Source: Clostridia bacterium (GTDB lineage Bacteria; Bacillota; Clostridia; Oscillospirales; Acutalibacteraceae). Taken from it: a stretch of 64,000 bases of DNA. The stretch spans positions 38,080 to 102,079 of the forward strand of contig JAFTWW010000010.1 of NCBI GenBank assembly GCA_017465085.1. Reading direction: 5' to 3'. Shown here in pieces: positions 1-8,579 of this stretch (its first letter is position 1; each line of letters opens with the position of its first letter). Made by a program: the position numbers and the translations under genes. The notes under the pieces were generated by a model. That model saw nothing but the letters and a program-made list of their open reading frames with translations, did no database searches and was not told the DNA's origin.

Positions 1-672
1 ATATAATCATTTTCAAGGTGAATACCGTTTTCATCGATTACACCGATTATTTTACCGAACATAAATTTATTGAGGAGCGATAAGAAGATAAGAGGGGTGA
101 GACATATACCAAAAGCAACTGCCATTAACGGTAGGACTTTAATCATTGCCTCAAAATAGAATCGGCCGACAAACGACATAGTTATCATCACTGCGAAAAT
201 TGTTAGAAAAACCGTAAAGAAGCAAAGTATAGTGAAATTAAAATATTGCTTGCGTATTTTTTGCCCACTGATATTCTTAAGATTGGTATTAACAGTATTG
301 GGAGAGATATTGTTCAAATGCTCTAAAAACAAGGGTAAATTGACTTTTTGAGAGTCAATCATTAAAACCTTTGGTGATGCGGTAATCCTGCAAGGAGAGC
401 TGTTTTTGAAGCTGATATCAATAACATACTGCTTAGTTATAGCGGTTTGTTTTATTTTTACAGATTTTATATCTAGAGGAATACGTTGTGTATTAACAAT
501 ATGCTTGCCGTGTATTACTTCCGCAATCAATAAATAGTTTTTAGTAAAGCCGAAATATGCAAATTTTTTGCTCGCCTGATTTATCAATAATACCGTAAAT
601 AGGGTGTAGCAAAGTTTCGCCTTCTTTTAATAAACCTGATAGAGATTTTATCATCAGCTCTTTATAAGTCAT
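1..672 (-). pseudogene. Frame-disrupted two-TM membrane protein, truncated by the window edge
   Basis: A start ATG at 672 follows a GAGGTG ribosome site (spacing 6) and reads MTYKELMIKSLSGLLKEG. This frame ends early near 541. The +1 frame is open from about 575 to base 1 and continues the protein with about 190 residues. The two frames join if the T6 run at 564-569 (A6 in the coding strand) is shortened by one base. The downstream part holds two hydrophobic segments, at about 170-240 and 75-145, with a short loop between them. I do not recognise the family. The break is either a real frameshift or a homopolymer error. The C-terminus lies outside the window. Confidence 0.6.
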
Positions 673-853
673 ACCAAACACCTCGAATCATTATATTTAT
701 AAAATCCTGAAAACACAGAAAATGTGACATATTTTTATTTTTTAGTTTACCATAATGCGCAGACTTCATCTATATTTTTCTTAGCTATTGCTTTTTAGTA
801 TAATATATAATAAAATAAATGTATACCATATTACTTATTAAGCGGAGATACAA

Positions 854-1522
854 ATGAAAAACAGAAAATATATAATTATTGCTATAACACTCTTTGCCTG
901 CTTATGTATGGGTATTGTTGATGCGATTATACAGCCTGGGTACATAATTAAATCAGCTATAAAATTGGTACTGTTCCTGCTCCTGCCATTTATTTATTCG
1001 ATTTTTGACAAAGAATGCAATCTCAAAAAGCTTTTTATACCTGACAAAAAGGGGATAGTGATAGCTTTCGCATTAGGTATAGGCGTATTCACAGTAATTC
1101 TTGCTGCATTCTTTATTTTTCGCAATATATTTGATTTTTCATCACTTACAAGCACTTTAACACAGGGCACGGGCGTTAATAAGGATAATTTTATATTTGT
1201 GGCTATCTATATTTCCTTTGCAAATTCTTTACTTGAAGAGTTTTTCTTCCGCGGATTTTCTTTTATCAATTTGAAGGAGGCATCAAACCGCAAATTAGCT
1301 TATATTATAAGTTCTGCCCATTTTGCGCTTTATCATATTGCTATGATGATCGGTTGGTTTGCTTTACCTGTTGTTCTTTTAGCGATTACAGGTCTTTTTA
1401 TAGGCGGCTTAATATTTAACTATTTCAATGAAAAATATAATAATATCTATCTTTCCTGGCTTATACATATGTTTGCAAATTTCGCCACTAATACAATCGG
1501 ATTTATATTGTTCAGCGCTTAA
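854..1522 (+). CDS. CPBP family intramembrane glutamic endopeptidase (CAAX/Abi type)
   Basis: This 222-residue, strongly hydrophobic protein has the CPBP signature: an EE-x3-R motif (LLEEFFFRG, about residues 125-133), followed by a second motif in SSAHFALYH (about 152-160) and a C-terminal SWLIHMFAN segment. These supply the Glu and His residues of the Rce1-like membrane protease fold. Family members process prenylated proteins in eukaryotes. In bacteria they are linked to peptide maturation, bacteriocin self-immunity or regulation. GGAG sits 6 bases before the ATG. It stands alone next to tRNA-Lys, with no bacteriocin genes nearby, so the substrate is unknown. Confidence 0.85.
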   Translation: MKNRKYIIIAITLFACLCMGIVDAIIQPGYIIKSAIKLVLFLLLPFIYSIFDKECNLKKLFIPDKKGIVIAFALGIGVFTVILAAFFIFRNIFDFSSLTSTLTQGTGVNKDNFIFVAIYISFANSLLEEFFFRGFSFINLKEASNRKLAYIISSAHFALYHIAMMIGWFALPVVLLAITGLFIGGLIFNYFNEKYNNIYLSWLIHMFANFATNTIGFILFSA

Positions 1523-1553
1523 ATAAAAATCTTTCAAAATTGCAATTTTTGGC

Positions 1554-1582
1554 TTGACAACGGGGTATAATGTTGATATAAT
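1554..1582 (+). promoter_or_regulatory. Consensus sigma-A promoter of tRNA-Lys
   Basis: TTGACA (1554-1559) and TATAAT (1577-1582) are both perfect and separated by 17 bp. The tRNA starts 18 bases after the -10 box. A 7+1+7 perfect palindrome (TTGATAT-A-ATATCAA) surrounds the -10 box. It may be chance, because the -10 region is AT-rich. Confidence 0.9.
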
Positions 1583-1599
1583 ATCAATGTTGTCTATAT

Positions 1600-1675
1600 G
1601 ATCCATTAGCTCAGGCGGTAGAGCACTTGACTTTTAATCAAGGTGTCCGGGGTTCGATTCCCCGATGGATCACCA
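1600..1675 (+). tRNA. tRNA-Lys (TTT)
   Basis: A 76-nt cloverleaf. The acceptor stem GATCCAT pairs perfectly with ATGGATC (1665-1671). The anticodon loop CTTTTAA (1631-1637) lies between CTTGA and TCAAG and gives anticodon TTT. The discriminator is A and the 3' CCA (1673-1675) is encoded. The 21 nt at 1655-1675 are repeated exactly at 1817-1837. Confidence 0.97.
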
Positions 1676-1678
1676 GAA

Positions 1679-1711
1679 AAACAAGTATCCTTTTTGGGTA
1701 CTTGTTTTTTT
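1679..1711 (+). terminator. Intrinsic terminator of tRNA-Lys
   Basis: A stem of AAACAAGTA-CC against GGGTACTTGTTT, with a T5 loop, is followed by a T run. A near-identical copy of this terminator occurs at 1842-1872. Confidence 0.85.
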
Positions 1712-1720
1712 ATTAAATTA

Positions 1721-1872
1721 AACCAGGGAAATCGAACAGGAGGGAGCGTATGCGGAAGAAAACAGTCCGGTGGACTGTTTTTGCCGACGCGGGCGTGTAG
1801 GTGCGTTGCACCGTAGCGATTCCCCGATGGATCACCACAAAAAACAAGTATCCTTTTCGGGTACTTGTTTTT
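1721..1872 (+). repeat. tRNA-Lys-derived structured element with duplicated tRNA 3' end and terminator
   Basis: The left end (1726-1734, GGGAAATCG) is a near reverse complement of the T-arm. The right end (1817-1837) is an exact direct copy of the last 21 nt of tRNA-Lys, followed by a second copy of its terminator (1842-1872). Between them lie a perfect hairpin AAAACAGTCC-GGT-GGACTGTTTT (1759-1781) and GGTGC-GTT-GCACC (1800-1812). The two ends can pair, giving a closed multibranch fold. No ORF is present. The same layout follows tRNA-Gln at 22351-22500, with unrelated internal sequence. It could be a remnant of a tRNA-targeting element or a non-coding RNA. Confidence 0.7.
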
Positions 1873-1894
1873 ATTTATTTTATATTTTAAAGAA

Positions 1895-1923
1895 AAACCC
1901 GAGTAGAATTTCTACTCGGGTTT
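1895..1923 (-). terminator. Intrinsic terminator of the liv operon
   Basis: Perfect 13-bp stem AAACCCGAGTAGA-ATT-TCTACTCGGGTTT, followed on the minus strand by TTCTTT. It lies 10 bases beyond the livF stop. Confidence 0.85.
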
Positions 1924-1932
1924 AATTTGTTA

Positions 1933-2643
1933 TTAACCGCCAAGATAGGCTTTTTTAACCTCTTCGCTTGACATAAGCTCTTTTCCCGTGCCCGAGAGAA
2001 CTATCTGTCCGTTTTCAAGAACATAGGCCCTATCGGAAATGGCAAGAGATTTACCTGCATTCTGTTCAACGAGAAGAACGGTTGTACCTTCTTTATTGAA
2101 ATCCTTGATAATTTCAAAAACCTCATCAACAAGCAGGGGAGAGAGGCCCATAGAAGGCTCATCAAGCATAAGTAGCTTAGGATGGCTCATCATAGCTCTA
2201 CCCATAGCAAGCATCTGCTGTTCGCCTCCTGAAAGGGTACCCGCAATCTGATTTTTACGTTCAGCAAGGCGGGGAAAACGCTCATAAATCTTATCTACAT
2301 CTTCCTTGAAATTAGCATTATTCTTAATAGAATAACCGCCCATAACAAGATTTTCATATACAGTAAGCTCCTGAAAAACTCTTCTTCCTTCAGGAACCTG
2401 TGACATACCTAAATGAACTATCTTATGGCAGGGCATTTTGGTAATATCGTGGCCATCGTAGATTACTGAGCCGCTTTGCGAGGGGATAAGACCGATTATG
2501 CTTTGCATCGTGGTGGTTTTACCCGCGCCGTTAGCGCCAATGAGGGTAACTATTTCACCCTCTTTTACCTCAAAGCTTATACCTTTAAGGGCAGTGATAA
2601 CGCCATAACGAACTTCTAAATTATTAACTTCCAAAAGTGCCAT
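1933..2643 (-). CDS. livF: Branched-chain amino-acid ABC transporter, ATP-binding subunit LivF
   Basis: A 236-residue ABC ATPase of the usual LivF length. It has Walker A GANGAGKTTTM (about residues 37-47), signature LSGGEQQML, and Walker B LLMLDEPSMGLSP. The LivF-type tail (VEQNAGKSLAISDRAYVLENG) is intact. It pairs with LivG at the cytoplasmic face to power import of leucine, isoleucine and valine or related amino acids through LivH/LivM. It is the last gene of the operon, 6 bases after livG, and ends at a strong terminator. Confidence 0.95.
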   Translation of the reverse strand: MALLEVNNLEVRYGVITALKGISFEVKEGEIVTLIGANGAGKTTTMQSIIGLIPSQSGSVIYDGHDITKMPCHKIVHLGMSQVPEGRRVFQELTVYENLVMGGYSIKNNANFKEDVDKIYERFPRLAERKNQIAGTLSGGEQQMLAMGRAMMSHPKLLMLDEPSMGLSPLLVDEVFEIIKDFNKEGTTVLLVEQNAGKSLAISDRAYVLENGQIVLSGTGKELMSSEEVKKAYLGG

Positions 2644-2649
2644 AATTCG

Positions 2650-3420
2650 TTATCCTCCTATATAAGCTTTAATAACCTCGGGGTCGTTTAAGGCAACATC
2701 GGGAGAGCCCTGTGCCAAAACGGTACCGAAATTGAGAACTGTAATTTCATCGCAAAGGCCCGATACAAACTTCATATCGTGCTCAATTAGTAAAATGGTT
2801 ACATTAAATTCATCGCGGATGCGGCGAATTATTTCCATAAGATCTGCAGTTTCGTTGGGATTCATACCCGCAGCAGGCTCATCAAGGCATAAAAGCTTCG
2901 GATTAGTGGCAAGAGCTCTTGCAATTTCAAGCTTTCTCTGCTTACCGTAAGGTAGGTTGCAGGAGAGGGTATTACGCTCTTCTGCAAGGCCTACTATACG
3001 AAGAATTTCCTTAGCGCGCTGACGGATAGCTTTTTCTGTTTTGAAATGAACAGGAAGGCGGAACATACTTGCAAAAACTCCGCACTTAAATTCGGGCTGA
3101 TTATGAAGACCTACCATAACATTACGAATAACAGTCATATTATTAAACAAACGGATATTCTGGAAGGTTCTTGCAATACCCTTATGGTTAATAGCCTCTT
3201 GATTCTTTCCCGTTAAATCCTCACCATCAAGGTAATACTTACCCGTGGTTGGCTTATAAACGCCTGTAATCATATTGAAAACTGTGGTTTTACCCGCACC
3301 GTTGGGTCCAACAAGACCGTAAAGCTGACCCTCACAAATCTGAAGATTAAGCTCCTGAACAGCCTTAAGACCGCCGAAGGATATGCCAAGATTTTCTGTT
3401 TTAAGAACAACTTTAGACAT
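2650..3420 (-). CDS. livG: Branched-chain amino-acid ABC transporter, ATP-binding subunit LivG
   Basis: A 256-residue ABC ATPase with Walker A GPNGAGKTTVF, the LivG-type degenerate signature LPYGKQRKLEIA, and Walker B LLCLDEPAAGMNP. The ARTFQNIRLF Q-loop segment is characteristic of LivG. It is the second ATPase of the heterodimeric motor. Its start overlaps the livM stop by one base, which points to translational coupling. Confidence 0.95.
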   Translation of the reverse strand: MSKVVLKTENLGISFGGLKAVQELNLQICEGQLYGLVGPNGAGKTTVFNMITGVYKPTTGKYYLDGEDLTGKNQEAINHKGIARTFQNIRLFNNMTVIRNVMVGLHNQPEFKCGVFASMFRLPVHFKTEKAIRQRAKEILRIVGLAEERNTLSCNLPYGKQRKLEIARALATNPKLLCLDEPAAGMNPNETADLMEIIRRIRDEFNVTILLIEHDMKFVSGLCDEITVLNFGTVLAQGSPDVALNDPEVIKAYIGG

Positions 3421-4553
3421 TATTTATCCTCCTTATCAGTCTTATCAGGTGTATAGGGAGAGGATACCTGAATATCAACGGATAAAACCTCATCCATATT
3501 TATCTTTGTGGGAACGCGGTCCCACTTAGCCTCATCATCGTGAATATGCTCAGGGCTATGCTTCTTAAATTTGTTAAAGAGATTCTTGAAATTGTGCGCT
3601 TCGCGGAAGCCCTTAAGAGCAGGAGCGTTATTATAGATAACTATTAAAATAAGAATTAATGCATAGAACAAATCCTGAAGCACTGCGAGATTACCCGTAA
3701 GGATGGTCTGCAACTTAACATCAAGGAAGGTAATAAGCGTGGCGGCAATAATTGAGCCGTTAATACTACCCATACCGCCCAAAACGACCATAACAAGAAT
3801 TTCGATAGAATAGTTATAGCTGAAATTGGTGCTTTGAATTGTGAAGTTAGAATAGCTATAGAGAACGCCTGCAATACCTGCAAAGAAAGAGGAAACGGTG
3901 AAGACTATAAGCTTATACTTTGTTACATTTATACCCGTTGCTCTGGCGGCAATTTCATTATCGCGGATAGAGGTGATGGCTCTGCCGTGCTTTGAACGGA
4001 TTAAATTCTGTGTTACAGCAAGACATCCGAGTACCAGAACAAAAGCAATAATGAAAAGGAAATTTTTATCAAAGCGAGGAGTGGGAAGACCTAAGGAACC
4101 GCCGAAGGATTCGGAGCTTGAATTCATAAATACTGTTCGTACTATTTCGCCGAATGCGAGGGTTACAATTGCCAGATAGTCTCCGCGGAGACGAAGAGCA
4201 GGAAGGCCAATAATAACACCAAAAATTGCAGCAACGGCGCCGCCTACAAGCAGGGAAATAAGGAGAGTAGGCACCTCGCCGAGAAGTGGCTCTAATACTG
4301 CGGCAGTTTTACCGCCGAGATAGGCGCCAACACACATAAATCCTGCATGACCTAAGGATAATTCACCCAAAAAGCCAACGACCATACTAAGAGAAACAGC
4401 AAGCATTATGGCGATTGCTATTTTTTCGAGCATATATATATCAGAGGTTTTAAGGCCGCCAACAAGGGATAAAACGGCAAAAACGATGGTGAAAGCTGCA
4501 ACTGCTATATAGTTTGCATAGTGTTTCCATTTAATGCTGTTAAAACTACTCAT
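3420..4553 (-). CDS. livM: Branched-chain amino-acid ABC transporter, permease LivM
   Basis: A 377-residue polytopic membrane protein with the LivM signature region: GHAGFMCVGAYLGG, then LRLRGDYLAIVTLAFGEIVR, then GRAITSIRDNEIAARATGIN. It forms the membrane channel with LivH. It is slightly longer than usual because of a charged cytoplasmic tail of about 60 residues (KKHSPEHIHDDE onward to the stop). It overlaps livG and livH by one base on each side. Confidence 0.95.
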   Translation of the reverse strand: MSSFNSIKWKHYANYIAVAAFTIVFAVLSLVGGLKTSDIYMLEKIAIAIMLAVSLSMVVGFLGELSLGHAGFMCVGAYLGGKTAAVLEPLLGEVPTLLISLLVGGAVAAIFGVIIGLPALRLRGDYLAIVTLAFGEIVRTVFMNSSSESFGGSLGLPTPRFDKNFLFIIAFVLVLGCLAVTQNLIRSKHGRAITSIRDNEIAARATGINVTKYKLIVFTVSSFFAGIAGVLYSYSNFTIQSTNFSYNYSIEILVMVVLGGMGSINGSIIAATLITFLDVKLQTILTGNLAVLQDLFYALILILIVIYNNAPALKGFREAHNFKNLFNKFKKHSPEHIHDDEAKWDRVPTKINMDEVLSVDIQVSSPYTPDKTDKEDK

Positions 4554-5425
4554 TACACTTTCTCCCTTCTCTTTTTACCCAAAATACCCGTAGGACGTAC
4601 AAGAAGAATTACAATAAGTATTAAAAATTCAATGGCATCGGTATAGGGAGCAATGGCAGGTATGGTAAGAGAAATTGCTTCAACAACACCCATAAGCATA
4701 CCTCCGAGCATAGCGCCGGGTATGGAGCCGATTCCACCGATTACCGCGGCCGTAAATGCCTTAATACCTGGCATAGCGCCAAGGGTATTATTAAGGCTGG
4801 GGGATTTCATAAGCATAAAGAATCCCGCAAAAGCCGCAAGGGCAGAACCGATTGCAAAGGTAATCATAATAATTTTGTTTACATTGATACCCATAAGCTG
4901 TGCGGCGCCCTTATCCTCAGATACAGCAATCATTGCGCGACCTGTTTTAGTATATTTAACAAAAACACTTAGAACAAGCATTATAACCATTGAACAACCT
5001 AGGGTTACAAGTATATAAACAGGCACGGTAAGACCTGCAAACTTAACATTACCAAGATCAGCAACATTAACCATTTTAGGAGCAGAGCCGAAAATAATCT
5101 GCGCAGTAGATTGCAACAGATAGCTCACACCGATTGCAGTAATAAGTACCGCAAGGGGAGAGGCACCGCGTAGTGGCTTATATGCGATTTTTTCTATAGT
5201 AACACCAAGAGCTACACAGAAAACAACCGCCGCAAGCAAGCCTAAAATGGGATTGCCAAGGGAAGCCATAGTAACGAAAATCATATAACCGCCCACCATA
5301 ATAACATCGCCGTGAGCGAAATTTAGCATTTTAGCAATACCGTAAACCATAGTATAACCGAGAGCTATCATGGCGTAGGTACTACCCATACTAAGACCGT
5401 TTATCAAAGTTTCTATAAATTTCAT
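4553..5425 (-). CDS. livH: Branched-chain amino-acid ABC transporter, permease LivH
   Basis: A 290-residue polytopic permease. N-terminal LINGLSMGSTYAMIALGYTMV and the AMLNFAHGD-like segment are typical of LivH, as is GRAMIAVSEDKGAAQLMGIN near the EAA-type ATPase contact. It sits directly downstream of the binding-protein gene, separated by a 90-base gap that contains a stable hairpin. Confidence 0.95.
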   Translation of the reverse strand: MKFIETLINGLSMGSTYAMIALGYTMVYGIAKMLNFAHGDVIMVGGYMIFVTMASLGNPILGLLAAVVFCVALGVTIEKIAYKPLRGASPLAVLITAIGVSYLLQSTAQIIFGSAPKMVNVADLGNVKFAGLTVPVYILVTLGCSMVIMLVLSVFVKYTKTGRAMIAVSEDKGAAQLMGINVNKIIMITFAIGSALAAFAGFFMLMKSPSLNNTLGAMPGIKAFTAAVIGGIGSIPGAMLGGMLMGVVEAISLTIPAIAPYTDAIEFLILIVILLVRPTGILGKKRREKV

Positions 5426-5451
5426 AAATATTCCTACTATTATTACGACAA

Positions 5452-5482
5452 TTTGCCGGAGCAGAAAAACTGCGCCGGCAAA
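5452..5482 (-). other. Intercistronic hairpin between the liv binding-protein gene and livH
   Basis: TTTGCCGG-A-GCAG, a loop of five A, and CTGC-G-CCGGCAAA form a 13-position stem with one mismatch. On the minus strand it is not followed by a T run, so it looks like an mRNA 3'-end stabiliser or processing site rather than a full terminator. Such a structure would leave more binding-protein mRNA than permease mRNA. Confidence 0.65.
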
Positions 5483-5515
5483 AATATCTTCTATGTTGTT
5501 TTGCTAAAAATTCAA

Positions 5516-6679
5516 TTAATTAGCAGAGTTAGCGGTTTTAAGGGTGTACTTAACAGCTTCTTTAGCAACATAGCCGTTATCTTCCCAAGCAATATCATTA
5601 CCGGTAACGCCGCTGTAGGTGAAATCACCGGTGAACTGCTCTTTGAGAATATCGCAAAGGTCAGAAGCGGAGATGGTTACATCAATCTTTTCGCCTGCAT
5701 CAATAGCAGCCTTCATAGCATTGTAGATTGCATATACACAGTCATAAGCAGAAGCGCCGAACTGATTGAGAGTATCGGTACCGAACTTATCGGTATATTT
5801 CTTAATAAAGTCAGCGGCAGCGCCTTCTGTAGCATTGGAATCGAAGTGAGAAAGCATAGAAACTTCCTGAGGAATTATGCTGAAATCTTCGAACTGACCT
5901 GCAAGACCGTCAAATCCATCGCAACCGTAGTAAACAGCATCTTTAGCAATGATATCCTTAGCCTGAGTCATAAATACAGCAGCGGGAGTGTAGTAAATGG
6001 GCATAAAGATAAAGGTGCACTCTTTAAGAGAGGTGATCTGTGAAGAGAAGTCAGTAGCATTAGCATCGGTGAATACAGCTTCAACTGTTTTAATAGAAGA
6101 ATCAAGGTTATCCTTGAACTGCTCATAGATACCGTTGGAGTAAGCATCATCCGACTTATAGAAGATACCAATTTGATCAATACCAAGAGTGTTTACATAG
6201 TCAGCAGCAACTTTACCCTGGTTACCATCAGCAAAGCACATCTGGAAGCCGTTATCGTTAGCGGGGATCTTATCGCCAGAAGCTGAGGGAGTGAGGAAGA
6301 AAACATTATCCTCAGCAGAAAGCTTGGTATACTCAAGGCCGGGAGCGGTAGTAACTGTACCTAAAGAAGCCTGCATGCCGCTTTCAAGCATAGTTGCATA
6401 GTTAGCGGCAACCTTGGTTGCATCGTGAGTATCATCGGTAGCGATGAGCTTGAATTTAACGCCGTTAAGACCGCCTGCAGCGTTGATCTCATCAACTGCC
6501 ATCTGTGCAGAATTCTGAACTGCTACGCCGTAAACAGCAGCAGCTCCGGTAAGGGGACCGCTTACACCAATTACGAACTCTGTGTTTTCAGCAGTATAGT
6601 TACTGCCGCATCCGGTAAAGCAGCATGCAACGAGGCAAAGCGCCATTACAACGGATATGAATTTTGCGATTTTTTTCAT
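5516..6679 (-). CDS. livJ: Branched-chain amino-acid-binding lipoprotein (LivJ/LivK type)
   Basis: A 387-residue secreted binding protein. It has a Lys-rich N-terminus, a hydrophobic core and lipobox FTGC at about residues 21-24, so it is probably a lipid-anchored lipoprotein. The mature part has the type I periplasmic-binding fold: VIGVSGPLTGAAAVYG near the start, AVDEINAAGGLNG, and a late SAYDCVYAIYNAM helix. It captures the amino acid outside the cell and delivers it to LivHM. It is the first gene of the operon, with its own promoter. Confidence 0.93.
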   Translation of the reverse strand: MKKIAKFISVVMALCLVACCFTGCGSNYTAENTEFVIGVSGPLTGAAAVYGVAVQNSAQMAVDEINAAGGLNGVKFKLIATDDTHDATKVAANYATMLESGMQASLGTVTTAPGLEYTKLSAEDNVFFLTPSASGDKIPANDNGFQMCFADGNQGKVAADYVNTLGIDQIGIFYKSDDAYSNGIYEQFKDNLDSSIKTVEAVFTDANATDFSSQITSLKECTFIFMPIYYTPAAVFMTQAKDIIAKDAVYYGCDGFDGLAGQFEDFSIIPQEVSMLSHFDSNATEGAAADFIKKYTDKFGTDTLNQFGASAYDCVYAIYNAMKAAIDAGEKIDVTISASDLCDILKEQFTGDFTYSGVTGNDIAWEDNGYVAKEAVKYTLKTANSAN

Positions 6680-6732
6680 TTTGAAAACCTCTTTCCTTAA
6701 AACTTAAGTAAAATTAAATAATAATATATATA

Positions 6733-6761
6733 AATTTACCACAATGTAATTGCAATGTCAA
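6733..6761 (-). promoter_or_regulatory. Promoter of the liv operon
   Basis: On the minus strand: TTGACA (6756-6761), 17-bp spacer, TAAATT (6733-6738). It lies about 55 bases before the binding-protein start and reads away from the stop of the next operon upstream. Confidence 0.75.
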
Positions 6762-6778
6762 GAAATTTTAAGCAAAAA

Positions 6779-7573
6779 TCAGCTTAAGAGGGCCTTATCA
6801 CTAGCAAAAACATCGCCGCTTATCTTTGTGAAGGCCTGAAGCAGATTTTCAACCGTTAATTTTTTCTTTTCTTCACCCGAAATATCAAGAATGATTTTGC
6901 CGTTGTTCATCATAATAAGGCGGTTGCCGTGGGTGATGGCATCCTTCATATTATGAGTAATCATAAGGGTGGTAAGCTTTTCCTGACTAACAATTTCACT
7001 TGTTATACTCAAAACCTTAGCGGCAGTTTTAGGGTCGAGCGCGGCAGTATGCTCATCAAGAAGCAGAAGCTTCGGATGATTCATAGATGCCATAAGAAGA
7101 GTAATAGCCTGACGCTGACCGCCCGAAAGCAGACCAACCTTAGTTGATAATCTATCCTCAAGACCTAAATCAAGACGTTTTAACAGCTCCTTGTAAATCT
7201 TACGGTCGTTATCATTTATAGCCCATGATAAGCCTCTTGATTTACCGCGGCGCATAGCGATTGCCATATTTTCTTCAATCCACATATCAGCGGCTGTACC
7301 TGTCATAGGATCCTGAAAAACTCTGCCAATAAACTGCGCTCTTTTATATTCAGGCAGTTTTGTAATATCGGTACCATCGATGATTATATTACCATCATCA
7401 ATAGGGAAGGTGCCTGCAACAGAATTGAGCAGGGTAGATTTGCCTGCACCGTTACCTCCAATTACGGTAACGAAATCACCATCATTGAGGGTAATGGAAA
7501 CATCATCAAGGGCAACCTTTTCGTTAACAGTACCGGCATTAAATATCTTTGTTACATTCTTAATTTCTAACAT
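6779..7573 (-). CDS. ABC transporter ATP-binding protein (COG1101, tryptophan/tyrosine-type importer)
   Basis: A 264-residue ABC ATPase with Walker A GGNGAGKSTLL, signature LSGGQRQAITLL, and Walker B LLLLDEHTAALDP. In the last motif the usual DEP is DEH, which is characteristic of this subfamily. The segment QDPMTGTAADMWIEENMAIA also marks the COG1101 group. Related three-gene systems import tryptophan in streptococci (trpXYZ), but the substrate here cannot be read from sequence. It is last in its operon, directly after the permease gene. Confidence 0.88.
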   Translation of the reverse strand: MLEIKNVTKIFNAGTVNEKVALDDVSITLNDGDFVTVIGGNGAGKSTLLNSVAGTFPIDDGNIIIDGTDITKLPEYKRAQFIGRVFQDPMTGTAADMWIEENMAIAMRRGKSRGLSWAINDNDRKIYKELLKRLDLGLEDRLSTKVGLLSGGQRQAITLLMASMNHPKLLLLDEHTAALDPKTAAKVLSITSEIVSQEKLTTLMITHNMKDAITHGNRLIMMNNGKIILDISGEEKKKLTVENLLQAFTKISGDVFASDKALLS

Positions 7574-8482
7574 TTATGCCGCCTCCTTGGTGTTTCTTAC
7601 AGCAGGTTTGGAAAAATATGTTTTCTTAAGGTGGGGAACTGCCAAGAATATGGCAACAACGATTGCCGAAAGCATCTTAAGAAGATCGGTATCAAGACCT
7701 AAGAAAATAACCGTTTGATATACGATGTAATAAATTACTCCGCCTATAAGTACGCCTGTTAATCTGATAACAAAGCTTTGTCCCATACGGGAAACAATAG
7801 CTTCACCGATAATTACAGCTGCAAGGCCGATAACGATTGCTCCGCGTCCATCGGAAATATCTGCTTTACCCGAATACTGAGCAAGTAACGCGCCTGCAAG
7901 GGCAACGATACCGTTGGAAAGCGCAAGGCCGACAACCTTATTAGAGCTTGTGTTAATGCCTTGCGCACGGGACATTTTCACATTACAGCCCGTAGCTCTT
8001 ATGGACATACCGTAGCGCGTACCAAAGAACCAATAAAGCACAGCAATCAGCACAATGCATATAAGGAACAGATAAACTAAGGACTCATACTTTCTTAACT
8101 GTGTGATAAGAACATCATAGGATCTTGCGGGAAGCGCCTGATTAGCCTTGCCCATAATTTTAAGGTTAACTGACCACAAAATAAGCTGTGTAAGAATACC
8201 AGAAAGGATGGCGGGGATACCCATTATGGTATGGAAAAGACCTGTTACAAGACCTGCCGCCATACCTGCAATAAAAGCGATAAGCATTGCCGCCCAAACA
8301 TTCCAACCTGCCGCCATAAGCATAGCGCATGTAGCCATACCTGTTACCATAGAGCCATCAACGGTAAGGTCAGATAATTCAAGAATCTTGAAGGTAATAT
8401 AAACACCTATAGCCATAATACCCCAAATCATTCCTTGGGCAGCGGCACCCGGCATTGCGCCGAGCCAATTCAAAAAATCCAT
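7574..8482 (-). CDS. ABC transporter permease (COG4120)
   Basis: A 302-residue protein with about eight hydrophobic segments, weakly related to LivH (SDLTVDGSMVTGMATCAMLM, then GTRYGMSIRATGCNVKMSRAQGIN). It is the single membrane component, so it probably works as a homodimer with the adjacent ATPase. It abuts the ATPase start without a gap. Confidence 0.88.
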   Translation of the reverse strand: MDFLNWLGAMPGAAAQGMIWGIMAIGVYITFKILELSDLTVDGSMVTGMATCAMLMAAGWNVWAAMLIAFIAGMAAGLVTGLFHTIMGIPAILSGILTQLILWSVNLKIMGKANQALPARSYDVLITQLRKYESLVYLFLICIVLIAVLYWFFGTRYGMSIRATGCNVKMSRAQGINTSSNKVVGLALSNGIVALAGALLAQYSGKADISDGRGAIVIGLAAVIIGEAIVSRMGQSFVIRLTGVLIGGVIYYIVYQTVIFLGLDTDLLKMLSAIVVAIFLAVPHLKKTYFSKPAVRNTKEAA

Positions 8483-8513
8483 ATTTATTCTCCTATTATA
8501 TAAAATAGTAAAT

Positions 8514-8540
8514 GTGCCGCTACCTTTTGCGCAGCGGCAC
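8514..8540 (-). other. Intercistronic hairpin between the second binding-protein gene and its permease
   Basis: Perfect 8-bp GC-rich stem GTGCCGCT / AGCGGCAC with an 11-nt loop. There is no T run on the minus strand directly after it. It has the same position and logic as the hairpin at 5452-5482. Confidence 0.65.
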
Positions 8541-8579
8541 TGAGTATTTTACTATAATTTTACTCAAAAAGCAAGTGCT

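Noticed and set aside
1571-1585. Palindrome around the tRNA-Lys -10 box as an operator
   Set aside because: The 15-bp symmetric sequence is made almost only of A and T and coincides with the -10 box, so chance symmetry is likely. Only its mention is kept in the promoter entry.
5453-6043. 196-residue plus-strand ORF opposite the LivJ gene
   Set aside because: It begins inside the intercistronic hairpin and runs opposite livJ without recognisable motifs.
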